DNA from: Balneola sp.
GTDB lineage: Bacteria > Bacteroidota > Rhodothermia > Balneolales > Balneolaceae
Direction of reading: 5' to 3'
DNA: 36,358 bases
Assembly (NCBI GenBank): GCA_002696035.1
Contig: NZQV01000012.1
Coordinates: 1 to 36,358 of the forward strand
Position 1 is the first letter of the stretch, and each line of letters starts with the position of its first letter. Shown here in pieces: positions 16,642 through 23,866 of this stretch. A program made the position numbers and the translations under genes. Below the pieces are notes generated by a model. It ran no database searches and was not told the origin of the DNA. It saw nothing but the letters and a program-made list of their open reading frames with translations.

Positions 16642-17259
16642 TTATTCGAATGCCACGTAGTGAACAATGTCACCGGCTACTGGATCGGTCGCCCCGCCAA
16701 AGTTCAATAACAGGCGATTAGGCCCGGTTTCGGCTGTAGCCAAAAACGTAGCGGCATCTGTGAGTCCTGTTGAGGTCCTTAGATTTACCACAAACCCACT
16801 TGCTGCAAACGGTAGTCCGATATTGATCTCATCAGCCAGTACATCTTGAGCTGTCACCGTATAGTTGCCAACGACGATTTTCTTGCGTCCTTCGTCTTTA
16901 CCGTCGTGCATGTTCTCAACGGTTACATTGGCGGCACTGTCGGTTTCTACGGAAAGGTTTCCATCAGAACCTGACTCATCAGCCACAAGAATCACACTTG
17001 ATCCTTCATCGGATAGAACGGCCGTTACTTTGGGGGCATCCTTACGAACATCACCGTTAACAGCGGCCGCAAAGCTTGTAGCACTGTCAGCGGTACTCGC
17101 GCCGTTGGTAAATACACCATTTTCAGCGTCAGCCGTATCAGCTTCGGTATATACCTTACCACCTATAGTGATGGTAGATGCCGCCTCTGCTACACCATTG
17201 AAGTCAACAACGCCTACTGCGTTCTGACCTGGATAGGATGTTAGGGTTACATTACTCAT
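16642..17259 (-). CDS. Probable capsid decoration / head fibre-like protein, 205 aa
   Basis: This Ala/Thr/Ser/Val/Gly-rich beta protein has a repeat-like unit: TITIGGKVYTEADTAD, then SATSFAAAVNGDV, then VILVADESGSDGNLSVETD. That pattern is common in phage surface decoration and fibre-like domains. The C-terminal half (about 125-205) looks like a second beta domain ending GDIVHYVAFE. It is encoded two genes after the major capsid protein, where decoration proteins often lie. The product is predicted to be soluble and structural. Assignment is by composition and position, not by a firm family match. Confidence 0.6.
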   Translation of the reverse strand: MSNVTLTSYPGQNAVGVVDFNGVAEAASTITIGGKVYTEADTADAENGVFTNGASTADSATSFAAAVNGDVRKDAPKVTAVLSDEGSSVILVADESGSDGNLSVETDSAANVTVENMHDGKDEGRKKIVVGNYTVTAQDVLADEINIGLPFAASGFVVNLRTSTGLTDAATFLATAETGPNRLLLNFGGATDPVAGDIVHYVAFE

Positions 17260-17279
17260 GTTAAATCTCCTTTTATAAA

Positions 17280-17636
17280 TCAGTTATTTTCGATCAGTAG
17301 TCGCCATCGTGGAACAATATGTGTTCTCGTAAAAGTGATGTCTTCTGATCGTATGTCAATTATTTGCACGGTAATCATGCGTCCGTCTATCGCTTGAATG
17401 GTCCCCCGAAGGTTGTACAGGTTGACACTTTGGCCTACTTCCCATTCCGGGTAATCCGTATTTGAAGAGGCAATATCACTGCCAGCTACTATACAGGACC
17501 CGTTAATCACATCTCCATAGGTCAGGTTTTCAACGCGATACAGCTCGGGGTTACCAAGCGAAACGATATCGGATATCACACCCTGCCATCCACCTCGGGC
17601 AGATGTCAGGGTTACGATATCGTCAATCTGTTGCAT
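17280..17636 (-). CDS. Hypothetical head-region protein, 118 aa
   Basis: A small all-beta protein with SH3/KOW-like strand spacing (WEVGQSVNLYNLRGTIQAID, then MITVQIIDI) and a basic C-terminus. No family is recognised. The ATG shares a base with the major capsid protein stop (TAATG), so translation is coupled to capsid. A head-stabilising or cement role is possible from position alone. Confidence 0.62.
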   Translation of the reverse strand: MQQIDDIVTLTSARGGWQGVISDIVSLGNPELYRVENLTYGDVINGSCIVAGSDIASSNTDYPEWEVGQSVNLYNLRGTIQAIDGRMITVQIIDIRSEDITFTRTHIVPRWRLLIENN

Positions 17637-18625
17637 TACCCGTTAGTGACTAACTTGGTAATCAGGATATTTTTATCCTCGTACTTCTTCGTGTAGTTGC
17701 TTCCGTCCTTCAGCTCAGCCACAGTTGGGCTCTTGCCTGCAATAGACCCGGTAAAGGCAACGCCTCGGGGGTGAACTACGAAGTGACGACGGGTTACAAG
17801 AACCGTATCACTTGCAAGGATATCGCGGTCACTTTCAAACGCTTCATTCTCATCCAGTGATTTCTCACCAAACCCGAAAGCGCCATTACCAAAGAGGTAT
17901 GAAGTGTACTTGGTACCGGATGTACTACCGGCTTCCGTGGGAAGCCCGTCATCCACAATAACCTCACGTCCAAGGAATCGGGGGATCTCAATGTCCTGCT
18001 CGCTGATAGGCTCAAAAGTGATGAGATCATCTTTCTGCATTTGACGGAACACTGTTGAGTGTACCGCAAGCGCCCTCACTTTATTCCAGTGGTCGCCCAG
18101 CTTACCAATGGTATCGATGATAGCATCGGAGCTTACCAGGTTAGCAGCACTACCATTATTGACATAATCCTCGCTGGAAATGTCATTTACGTGTGTTGAA
18201 GACAATGCAGTTGCAAACACACCGGTAAGAGTAGGAATCAGGATGTCTTCCTGCATTCTTTCGCTCCACCACTTAGCCCATGCTTGTGCAACGGCTTCTC
18301 CTGGATCATCACCTGAAAGGTGTTTTGCCAAGTCATTCCAGCTTCTGGCATCACCAACAAGGTGCTTGATCGCTTTATCCTGAGCGCCAGACACTTTACG
18401 AACAGTAAGTGAGCCGGTGTCAGATAATTGCTGTAGTGATCCACCAAGAGCTTGCCAGAAAGGCATGTTAATAATTGATCCACCGCCCTGAACTTCGTCT
18501 CGAACTTCGGGGTCGTTGAAAATGATACCGCTTTGAAAGAGCCGATTTAGCTTCGTGCTCATTTCGCGGAAATAGGGTACCCAAATCTCAGGTACAATAA
18601 CGTCAGATACTAATGTCTTAGCCAT
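17636..18625 (-). CDS. Major capsid protein, 329 aa
   Basis: The sequence has the typical start of HK97-fold coat proteins of the gp13-like group: SDVIVPEIWVPYFREMSTKL, then a segment resembling the E-loop and spine helix (GGGSIINMPFWQALGG), and a long middle with DKAIKHLVGDARSWNDLAK. The C-terminal RRHFVVHPRGVAF strand is also typical. It follows the scaffold, separated by a tRNA-like element. A GAGG site is seven bases from the ATG. No N-terminal protease domain is present, in keeping with a separate scaffold. Confidence 0.9.
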   Translation of the reverse strand: MAKTLVSDVIVPEIWVPYFREMSTKLNRLFQSGIIFNDPEVRDEVQGGGSIINMPFWQALGGSLQQLSDTGSLTVRKVSGAQDKAIKHLVGDARSWNDLAKHLSGDDPGEAVAQAWAKWWSERMQEDILIPTLTGVFATALSSTHVNDISSEDYVNNGSAANLVSSDAIIDTIGKLGDHWNKVRALAVHSTVFRQMQKDDLITFEPISEQDIEIPRFLGREVIVDDGLPTEAGSTSGTKYTSYLFGNGAFGFGEKSLDENEAFESDRDILASDTVLVTRRHFVVHPRGVAFTGSIAGKSPTVAELKDGSNYTKKYEDKNILITKLVTNG

Positions 18626-18783
18626 CTTGTAGCCTCTATTGTGTTTTATTTATGGTTTGTTTAATCGCTTCATCTGTCGCGTCACGCTGCACGTCAGAAG
18701 CTGTGCGACTACCAATCCATTGCCGCTTCACGCTGCACAATACAGGCCATTAGGCCTTTAGGTAGGTCAGTATGTAAATAAGT

Positions 18784-18812
18784 GCTATTACCGTATCACA
18801 CTGCGTAATAGC
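18784..18812 (-). other. Hairpin just 3' of the tRNA-like gene
   Basis: GCTATTAC and GTAATAGC form a perfect 8-bp inverted repeat with a 13-nt loop, starting five bases after the tRNA-like 3' end. It lacks a U-run, so a processing or stability element is more likely than a terminator. Confidence 0.5.
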
Positions 18813-18816
18813 TTTG

Positions 18817-18887
18817 TGGCGAGGGCCGGAATCGAACCGACGTCGGCAGGGTTATGGGCCCCGCTTGGAACACAGCACCTCCTCGCA
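18817..18887 (-). tRNA. tRNA-Met-like gene (anticodon CAT), D-arm degenerate
   Basis: On the minus strand: a T arm GTCGG-TTCGATT-CCGGC, an anticodon arm CGGGG-CCCATAA-CCCTG, and a seven-base acceptor with six good pairs. Two features resemble initiator tRNA: an unpaired 1:72 position and three G-C pairs at the base of the anticodon loop. Two features are abnormal: base 33 is C rather than T, and only 17 bases lie between acceptor and anticodon stems, too few for a normal D arm. CCA is not encoded. It could be a reduced tRNA, a decoy or a decaying gene. Confidence 0.6.
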
Positions 18888-18890
18888 GTA

Positions 18891-18922
18891 TAAAAACCAT
18901 AAGGCCAATCAAGCCCTTATGG
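18891..18922 (-). terminator. Intrinsic terminator after the scaffold gene
   Basis: On the minus strand CCATAAGG pairs with CCTTATGG across a 10-nt loop and is followed at once by TTTTTA. It lies about 20 bases past the scaffold stop and only four bases before the tRNA-like gene. It would reduce flow from scaffold into tRNA and capsid, or mark the processed 5' flank. Confidence 0.75.
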
Positions 18923-18941
18923 AATAATCAAGAGAGATTCA

Positions 18942-19808
18942 TTAATTATTAAAATATTTATCAGGATTAAACCCAGCTTGCCGCATCAGTGACTTAGCTT
19001 TATCAGGGTTTTCCCTGTATAGTTTCCCGGCCGCCGTAATATTCAGCGTGCCGTCTTCTTTCTTCAATTTGTTGGATTCAGCCTTACTTGCTGCTCCATT
19101 GTTAGAAGCTCCACCGCCCGAATTGTCAGCAGCAGGCTTGTAGTCTTTCACTACATCTTTGGATGCCACTCGTTCGAGTACCTCCAGTGCTCCATCAGGA
19201 TCTTTCAAGTCACCACCAACAATGCGGATATCTCCGTTGTCGTCGGTTACTTCGATAGAGTCCATCGCACGCTTCAGATCAGGAAGCTCACCGGTTTCAA
19301 TATCAAGCATCAACCACCGGAGGCGTTTAGGATCACTAAATCCGTACTTCTCCGCCATCTTCTGCTTGATCCAGTCCTTTTTAAATCGTTCAAGAAGAGT
19401 GCTTTCTTTTTCCTTTAGCTGCTCTTCTTTAGTCTCATATTCCTTATCAAGCCGTTCCTTGATCTCCCGCTCTTTCTCCCTAACCTCTTCAGATACAGCC
19501 TTATTAAAAGCCGCCTCATCCTTGGGATCGATCTTTCCTCCACTGGGAGGATTATCAGGGTCAATATCTTTCAGCTTATCCCATTTATCAGCGTCAAAGT
19601 TGTCAGGGTACTTGGAGAGCTTTCTTGTTAACTCTTCATTGGTATCACGTTCTTTCTCAAGGGAAGCTTTCACCCGGTCAATATCGGCCTGAGTTTTAAC
19701 CCCGCCTTCCAGCTTTATCTTATACGAGCCATCAGCTTGCTCGGTGTAATGTTCAGCCAGACCTTCTGGAATTTCCTCTTTGGTCTTGTAAATCGCTTTT
19801 AAGCTCAT
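18942..19808 (-). CDS. Capsid scaffolding protein, 288 aa
   Basis: This highly charged helical protein, with a coiled coil at about 45-150 (KEREIKERLDKEYETKEEQL), is typical of phage scaffolds. These fill the procapsid and guide capsid assembly before exit. The N-terminus SLKAIYKTKEEIPEGLAEHY is shared with many scaffold proteins next to coat genes. The C-terminus has a Gly/Asn/Ala linker and a small basic helical end, the usual coat-binding tail. It sits directly upstream of the major capsid gene. No protease motif is seen. Confidence 0.85.
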   Translation of the reverse strand: MSLKAIYKTKEEIPEGLAEHYTEQADGSYKIKLEGGVKTQADIDRVKASLEKERDTNEELTRKLSKYPDNFDADKWDKLKDIDPDNPPSGGKIDPKDEAAFNKAVSEEVREKEREIKERLDKEYETKEEQLKEKESTLLERFKKDWIKQKMAEKYGFSDPKRLRWLMLDIETGELPDLKRAMDSIEVTDDNGDIRIVGGDLKDPDGALEVLERVASKDVVKDYKPAADNSGGGASNNGAASKAESNKLKKEDGTLNITAAGKLYRENPDKAKSLMRQAGFNPDKYFNN

Positions 19809-19879
19809 GAAATAGGATTAGATTAAATAGTGCGTTCCGCATTGTGTACGCAGTTATACTAATCAAGAGCCCATTTACA

Positions 19880-19902
19880 TTCATCCTAAAGAATTGGGGA
19901 TA
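19880..19902 (-). promoter_or_regulatory. 23-nt conserved element, copy A (upstream of scaffold)
   Basis: The plus strand reads TTCATCCTA, seven variable bases, then GGGGATA. The same blocks with identical total spacing occur at 23835..23857 and 30982..31004. It lies about 70 bases before the scaffold ATG. Read on the transcribed strand it is an ATCC...GGAT inverted repeat, suggesting a phage promoter part or operator. Confidence 0.6.
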
Positions 19903-19911
19903 AATAAAAGG

Positions 19912-20118
19912 CTATACCCCTTCTATCAATCCCTCAGACTCTACCTTATCAATAAACTCATCCCTTAGCTTCATAAACTTCTGCATTTTGGTTTCTCGTC
20001 CCGGAGGCACCTCACTCCCAGTGTAGCTTGCTGCGGGAATAGATCCTAACTCTCCCTTTGCACGCTCCCAAGCCATTGTTCGTATACTTTGCAATAGTTC
20101 ATTATTCGATCGTTCCAT
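19912..20118 (-). CDS. Hypothetical helical protein, 68 aa
   Basis: A small, soluble, mostly helical protein (LLQSIRTMAWERAKGELGS, then KMQKFMKLRDEFIDKVESEG). A good AAGGAG site precedes the ATG. Similar short helical proteins occur near early or regulatory genes in many phages, but I cannot name a family. It follows the HTH protein gene by eight bases, so they probably share a message. Confidence 0.65.
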   Translation of the reverse strand: MERSNNELLQSIRTMAWERAKGELGSIPAASYTGSEVPPGRETKMQKFMKLRDEFIDKVESEGLIEGV

Positions 20119-20126
20119 GTTTCTCC

Positions 20127-20588
20127 TTATTTATTTGATTTAAGCATGAAATAAAACATAGCCTTCACCGGTTGGCTCATGGGTCGTTTCCCATTAATCC
20201 ATGCAGAAAGGTTGGTTTTATCTATACTGGTAGTCCCTTCTATTTGCTTGAGGCTAATTTTCCGGTCATTCATGCGCTTCTGTATCCACTCCGGGGTTAC
20301 ATTATCTGCCGGCGGTCGCTGATAAGGTTTAGGGCGAATATGAATATCATGATCGGGGTAAAAGTGACTGAATAGTTTTTTCCCACGGTCCACAAGACCA
20401 GATGTGTTCTGGTATTTATCACTGGCGTTTTTGCCTTGTCGTACTTCAATAACCAATTCATCATCATCGACCTTCAATACCTTAAAAGTGATGTTGGCGT
20501 TAGCTGCATACATTCCGGCAGATTTATCCAGGTTCTTTTTATCCTGTTCGGATAGGTTTAGATAATGGATGTTTTTTAGTGTGCTCAT
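20127..20588 (-). CDS. Helix-turn-helix regulator-like protein, 153 aa
   Basis: Residues about 98-148 form a Cro/CI-type helix-turn-helix: VTPEWIQKRMNDRKISLKQI, then TTSIDKTNLSAWINGKRPMS, with the expected turn and recognition helix. The N-terminal 90 residues are a separate mixed domain (SEQDKKNLDKSA, then DDDELVIEVRQGK) that I do not recognise. There is no peptidase motif as in LexA/CI. A GNRA-looped terminator lies just upstream, so it may have its own promoter. It probably regulates phage genes. It could be a repressor or an accessory regulator. Confidence 0.75.
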   Translation of the reverse strand: MSTLKNIHYLNLSEQDKKNLDKSAGMYAANANITFKVLKVDDDELVIEVRQGKNASDKYQNTSGLVDRGKKLFSHFYPDHDIHIRPKPYQRPPADNVTPEWIQKRMNDRKISLKQIEGTTSIDKTNLSAWINGKRPMSQPVKAMFYFMLKSNK

Positions 20589-20594
20589 AATGGT

Positions 20595-20620
20595 AAAAAT
20601 TTGGGAGGGTTGCCCCTCCC
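20595..20620 (-). terminator. Intrinsic terminator-like hairpin with GCAA tetraloop
   Basis: On the minus strand GGGAGGG pairs with CCCTCCC around a GCAA loop (a stable GNRA tetraloop) and is followed by AAA then TTTTT. It lies directly after the 113-aa gene and before the HTH gene. The three-base offset before the U-run makes it slightly imperfect. Confidence 0.65.
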
Positions 20621-20627
20621 GTTGATG

Positions 20628-20969
20628 TTAAATAATGATCAGTTCCTGTTCTTCTAAATCGAAGATGGCGAACTGTTGGTTCAACTTTCCAAAGCCAATG
20701 GCTTCTTTTTTGTTATTGATAACCTTCACAGCATCCCAGTAGAATTTTTGATTGTCCTCTGAGAACCACCCGCCAATACTCAGGTCGTTTTCGATGGCAA
20801 ATTCGGCTACGTTTTCGAGCCCTTCTTCACCAAAAGAATCCTGAGTGTCGATTACAGCAACGGCAAAACCCTTGCTTATGTGGTTCATGTTGAGGTCAAC
20901 TGTAAAACCCTGAGGCTGGGTTTGTGAAAGTTGCTTTAGAGAGTTGATTAGTTCTTCTTTGTTTTTCAT
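20628..20969 (-). CDS. Stand-alone accessory (moron-like) protein, 113 aa
   Basis: A small soluble alpha/beta protein. A middle segment GFAVAVIDTQDSFGEEGLEN with a following helix suggests a compact fold with conserved Asp residues, but I recognise no family. It is the only gene here with both a likely promoter and operator upstream (21034-21066) and a terminator right after, so it can be expressed independently of the phage late operon. That layout is typical of lysogenic-conversion or superinfection genes. Function unknown. Confidence 0.68.
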   Translation of the reverse strand: MKNKEELINSLKQLSQTQPQGFTVDLNMNHISKGFAVAVIDTQDSFGEEGLENVAEFAIENDLSIGGWFSEDNQKFYWDAVKVINNKKEAIGFGKLNQQFAIFDLEEQELIII

Positions 20970-21033
20970 AACTGTTTGGCTTTTTGTATCCCGTTGCCAG
21001 CGGATTTGTTAGGGTGCTTAATTGCACTGCTTT

Positions 21034-21066
21034 AATATATTGATATTGTTTGTTATTTACAAACAA
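21034..21066 (-). promoter_or_regulatory. Sigma70-like promoter overlapping a palindromic operator
   Basis: On the minus strand TTGTAA (21062-21057), a 17-base gap, then TATATT (21039-21034). The -35 lies inside a perfect inverted repeat TTGTTTG-N7-CAAACAA (21046-21066). That position fits repression by a dimeric regulator. It would drive the 113-aa gene. Confidence 0.6.
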
Positions 21067-21094
21067 AACAAGTAAAGAAAGGGAATTATTTCCA

Positions 21095-21553
21095 CTAAAA
21101 TTCAGCCAATTTTTTATACCCAAGCTCTTCAAAAATGGCCTTGATGTTATCCATACTCACAAAGCTTATTCTTCTTCCATTGTGAAGGATGTCTTCTTGC
21201 TGAAAGCGTTCGAGTTCTTTGTATATTTTTTCGGTGTTAGTATCTACCGGATCAACCCTGCTCCATACCTCGGGTTCTTCTTGACAGGACATAATTTGTT
21301 GCTTTTTTATTTTATCCATATCAATTTTGTTTTTAAAGATCCTGTCATAACCCTCATCATAGTTTGATTTGCTATCATCAAACGGTGTTACTGGTTTTAA
21401 TTGTGAATCTAAACCACGAACTAATTCCGTAAAGTTTTTCTTAGCACTGTCTGAAAGTGCTGATTTCTCATTAGGCAGTAAAGAATATTCGCATTTCTCT
21501 TTTAGACTTGATCCAGCTTTAATTTCTTCAGGTAATTCGTATTTCATTCTCAT
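21095..21553 (-). CDS. Hypothetical protein, 152 aa
   Basis: A charged, mainly helical soluble protein with no recognised motif. The C-terminus (FVSMDNIKAIFEELGYKKLAEF) resembles a short helical docking element. It follows the methyltransferase gene by eight bases and so belongs to that operon. Function is unknown. Its co-location suggests an accessory of the modification module. Confidence 0.6.
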   Translation of the reverse strand: MRMKYELPEEIKAGSSLKEKCEYSLLPNEKSALSDSAKKNFTELVRGLDSQLKPVTPFDDSKSNYDEGYDRIFKNKIDMDKIKKQQIMSCQEEPEVWSRVDPVDTNTEKIYKELERFQQEDILHNGRRISFVSMDNIKAIFEELGYKKLAEF

Positions 21554-21561
21554 AGTTTTTA

Positions 21562-22995
21562 TTAAATCTTCTCCGGCAGCGGAAACCCTTTGATCTCTGC
21601 TACGCGGCGGTTAAACATTTCCCATACTTTTTCATCTTTGAACCAGCAGTGAAGAGTTCCTTTCTTGTAGCCACGGACTTCAAAGAATCCCCAGTCGTAT
21701 TTGGTGTGAAAGTCGAGATCTTCATAAGCATCCTTCTGGTTCCTGTCATACTCAACAAGGTTTCCATTTTGGGCCCGGGACTGGTTTATAGGAACCGTTT
21801 CTTTGTGCTGACCGGTGATGTAGCTAAGAGCCTTGGTTAGGTCCATAAGCTTCTCGGCATTTCCCCAAGAACTGATCTTAAATTTCATTTCTCCACGGAA
21901 TCCAGGCTCTACCACGTTCGGAAGTATAAACTTCTCATTGATCAGGTAGTGGGAATTGGTTTTCCACCCTTCAAGATGGTACCTGTTATCATGATAGTGC
22001 ATGGTGATCTTATCGAACGCCTCTTCCAGTGCCCGGTCCATGGTCTGGCCTCGGGTCTGGATGATCACATCCAGCATCCGGTAGATGTTCTTCATCGTGA
22101 ATGGATACTTGGATTGCGTTTCCACGAACTTGTTAATGTCTTCCATCACTCCGGAGGTAACATACTTACCCATGTTCATTTTACTGAAGATGTGCTTCCA
22201 ACACGTTTTTTGCAGCTCCTTGGAAAAATCAAGCTTAGTGGTCACTTCATTGTTGTACCCTACTTTGTAAGAGAATCCATCGGTAAGGCCAACAGGATTC
22301 ACAAGCTGATCCATTCGATCAGACACCTCCTTAAACTCATCGAAACATTTCACAGCACCAATGTATCGTTCTACAATAGATCGTATTTCATTGTATGGCA
22401 TCAATCCTTCCGCTTGTATTTCTCGGGGCTCTTCTTCCATAAAAAAGCCTTCATAATCAAAATCATCAGAGACAATAGGCTTGAACAGCTTCACTAGCGT
22501 GACTTCAACACCGGTCTTTCTTTCAGATTTAGAAAAGCAGTCCCCAAGATTCTGAGAGGCATCCCCATAATCCTTGATCACAGTCCCGAGCCGTTTTCTG
22601 TACGTGGTATATTGATTGTTTACCGTTTCAGAGTTGCACAGGGCTATTATTTGGCATCCTTCCGGTGCTACGTCCCAAGCGTGTAGTATGTGCTGCTCAT
22701 CCCGGGAGAAAGGCGGGTTCATAATGATAAAATCAATGTGCGAAAGCTGCTCTTTGGTTGCCTCCATAAAATCCCGGCCCAGGTACTTACTCTTATCCAT
22801 CACAATGGTTGCGAGGTCTTCGTTCTTCTCGAAGGTCAGGACCTGATCGGCTCCAAGTCGGTTGAGCTCATCCACGATGTTTCCCTTTCCGGCACTGGGC
22901 TCGAGTACTGACTTACCGGATATATCCACACCGGTCAGCATTTGAGTTATTACATCGGGAGGGGTAGGGAAGAAATCTTTATCGAATATGCTCAT
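21562..22995 (-). CDS. N6-adenine DNA methyltransferase with DUF4942 domain, 477 aa
   Basis: A class I SAM-dependent methyltransferase. Motif I is VLEPSAGKGNIVDEL (30-44) and the catalytic motif IV is NPPF (93-96), the form used by N6-adenine enzymes. The opening FFPTPPDVITQML is typical of phage and plasmid members. The C-terminal half (about 200-470) matches the DUF4942 companion domain (IIQTRGQTMDRALEEAFDKI, HYHDNRYHLEGWKTN). It likely protects phage DNA from restriction or marks it for another process. There is no partner nuclease nearby, so it is probably an orphan. The ATG overlaps the next upstream gene's stop. Confidence 0.88.
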   Translation of the reverse strand: MSIFDKDFFPTPPDVITQMLTGVDISGKSVLEPSAGKGNIVDELNRLGADQVLTFEKNEDLATIVMDKSKYLGRDFMEATKEQLSHIDFIIMNPPFSRDEQHILHAWDVAPEGCQIIALCNSETVNNQYTTYRKRLGTVIKDYGDASQNLGDCFSKSERKTGVEVTLVKLFKPIVSDDFDYEGFFMEEEPREIQAEGLMPYNEIRSIVERYIGAVKCFDEFKEVSDRMDQLVNPVGLTDGFSYKVGYNNEVTTKLDFSKELQKTCWKHIFSKMNMGKYVTSGVMEDINKFVETQSKYPFTMKNIYRMLDVIIQTRGQTMDRALEEAFDKITMHYHDNRYHLEGWKTNSHYLINEKFILPNVVEPGFRGEMKFKISSWGNAEKLMDLTKALSYITGQHKETVPINQSRAQNGNLVEYDRNQKDAYEDLDFHTKYDWGFFEVRGYKKGTLHCWFKDEKVWEMFNRRVAEIKGFPLPEKI

Positions 22996-23369
22996 TAAAT
23001 GATCTTTAATTGGAAATTATTACGGTATTCAGGGATGTACCAAGAGTTTTCACTGTCAACAATCCCGTTCCACTCCTCCCTCGCTTCTTCTTCCGTGTGC
23101 CACTCAAATGTTTGATAGCAAACACCTGCCTCTCTATCATCCCAATACCTTTCTTCACAATGACTGCACTGGTACATGTAATGGGGAACAATAGTGCTGT
23201 CTTTGATGGTTTTTGCGAATTTCCGAACTAACAATTCGGGCTTATTCCTACAAATAAAGCATGGTTTTATAAGTTCAGGAAGAGGTAGAGGAGCTGAATT
23301 TTGTATAGATATGGTCTGAACTATTTTGTCCTTCCCTTTACCAATTGTAATTTCCTTGAACCACTTCAT
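22995..23369 (-). CDS. Lar-like zinc-ribbon protein, 124 aa
   Basis: Two CxxC pairs, C37/C40 and C68/C71, form a zinc ribbon. They are followed by THEEEAREEWNG-like spacing (here HTEEEAREEWNG) toward the C-terminus. This C..C...C..C...A...WN layout resembles the restriction-alleviation (Lar) family carried by many phages and prophages. It overlaps the adenine methyltransferase by one base. The pairing with a methylase supports an anti-restriction theme, but the Lar call is by pattern only. Confidence 0.65.
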   Translation of the reverse strand: MKWFKEITIGKGKDKIVQTISIQNSAPLPLPELIKPCFICRNKPELLVRKFAKTIKDSTIVPHYMYQCSHCEERYWDDREAGVCYQTFEWHTEEEAREEWNGIVDSENSWYIPEYRNNFQLKII

Positions 23370-23617
23370 GCTAAATTATACCCGTGGTCATAAAGCCACT
23401 TTTGTATTTCTCGTTGTTCTTGTTTGATGCGTCCTCGGAGTTCTGAGGCCTTAGTAACCCTTGGATCAGTGTTGATATACATCCTTGCAGCCATACCGTC
23501 TTCATATTCAATATGAGCTCTCCGGTAGTTTGATAGCTTGCGTAACCGACGCTCTAATAACCAGTAGCGCTTCTTTCGGTTTAATACCGGGTTATTTGAG
23601 AGGGATAGATTACTCAT
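23366..23617 (-). CDS. Hypothetical basic protein, 83 aa
   Basis: A very basic helical protein (RKKRYWLLERRLRKLSNYRR, then ELRGRIKQEQREIQKWLYDHG). I chose the ATG at 23617, not an upstream alternative, because it has an AGGGGG site seven bases before it and overlaps the end of the ribbon-helix-helix gene. High Lys/Arg suggests nucleic-acid contact. No family is recognised. It is in the same operon as the Lar-like and methylase genes. Confidence 0.65.
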   Translation of the reverse strand: MSNLSLSNNPVLNRKKRYWLLERRLRKLSNYRRAHIEYEDGMAARMYINTDPRVTKASELRGRIKQEQREIQKWLYDHGYNLA

Positions 23618-23777
23618 TCTTTTCCCCCTTGATATACTTCTCATGAATAGCATCCCGGATAATTTGGGCACGGGAAGCACCCTTTTCTTTGGCGATCTTC
23701 GTTAGTTTCTCCTGCCACGCAACCGGATACTGAAAGTTCTCAATAACCTGTGGTATATCTTGTTCTTTGTTAGGCAT
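23610..23777 (-). CDS. Ribbon-helix-helix (CopG/Arc-like) regulator, 55 aa
   Basis: I read this short frame directly. It starts with ATG (MPNKEQDIPQV) and ends in TAA that overlaps the next start. Residues 15-50 fit the ribbon-helix-helix plan: a short strand (FQYPVAW), helix A (QEKLTKIAKEKG), the turn ASRAQ and helix B (IIRDAIHEKYIKG). Such proteins are small DNA-binding dimers acting as repressors or antirepressors. It is the first gene after a copy of the 23-nt element, so it may control its own operon and perhaps that element. Confidence 0.75.
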   Translation of the reverse strand: MPNKEQDIPQVIENFQYPVAWQEKLTKIAKEKGASRAQIIRDAIHEKYIKGEKNE

Positions 23778-23834
23778 TACAGTCTATTTAATTGTGTAAT
23801 TGTTACACCTAACTTACCTAAGACTTAAAGGGTT

Positions 23835-23857
23835 TTCATCCTATGATATTAGGGATG
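23835..23857 (-). promoter_or_regulatory. 23-nt conserved element, copy C (upstream of RHH gene)
   Basis: The plus strand reads TTCATCCTA, then seven variable bases, then AGGGATG, with the same spacing as the other two copies. It lies about 58 bases before the ribbon-helix-helix start, in an otherwise empty gap. Confidence 0.6.
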
Positions 23858-23866
23858 TATATGCGG

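Larger units (their letters stand above)
18626..18941. other. 316-base intergenic region between scaffold and capsid genes
   Basis: No protein gene is visible here. On the minus strand it holds an intrinsic terminator, a tRNA-like gene and a hairpin, annotated separately. The part nearest the capsid gene (18626-18783) contains a short near-repeat of TCACGCTGCAC (about 18683 and 18729) and a small GGCC-centred hairpin. I could not assign a promoter. Confidence 0.6.

Noticed and set aside
18735-18760. GGCC-centred hairpin as a terminator before the capsid gene.
   Set aside because: The stem is only about five pairs and no U-run follows on the transcribed strand.
19159-19692. A Ser-rich plus-strand open frame of 177 codons.
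   Set aside because: It is antisense to the scaffold coiled coil. Its Ser/Phe/Leu-rich composition is the reverse reading of Glu/Lys-rich codons.
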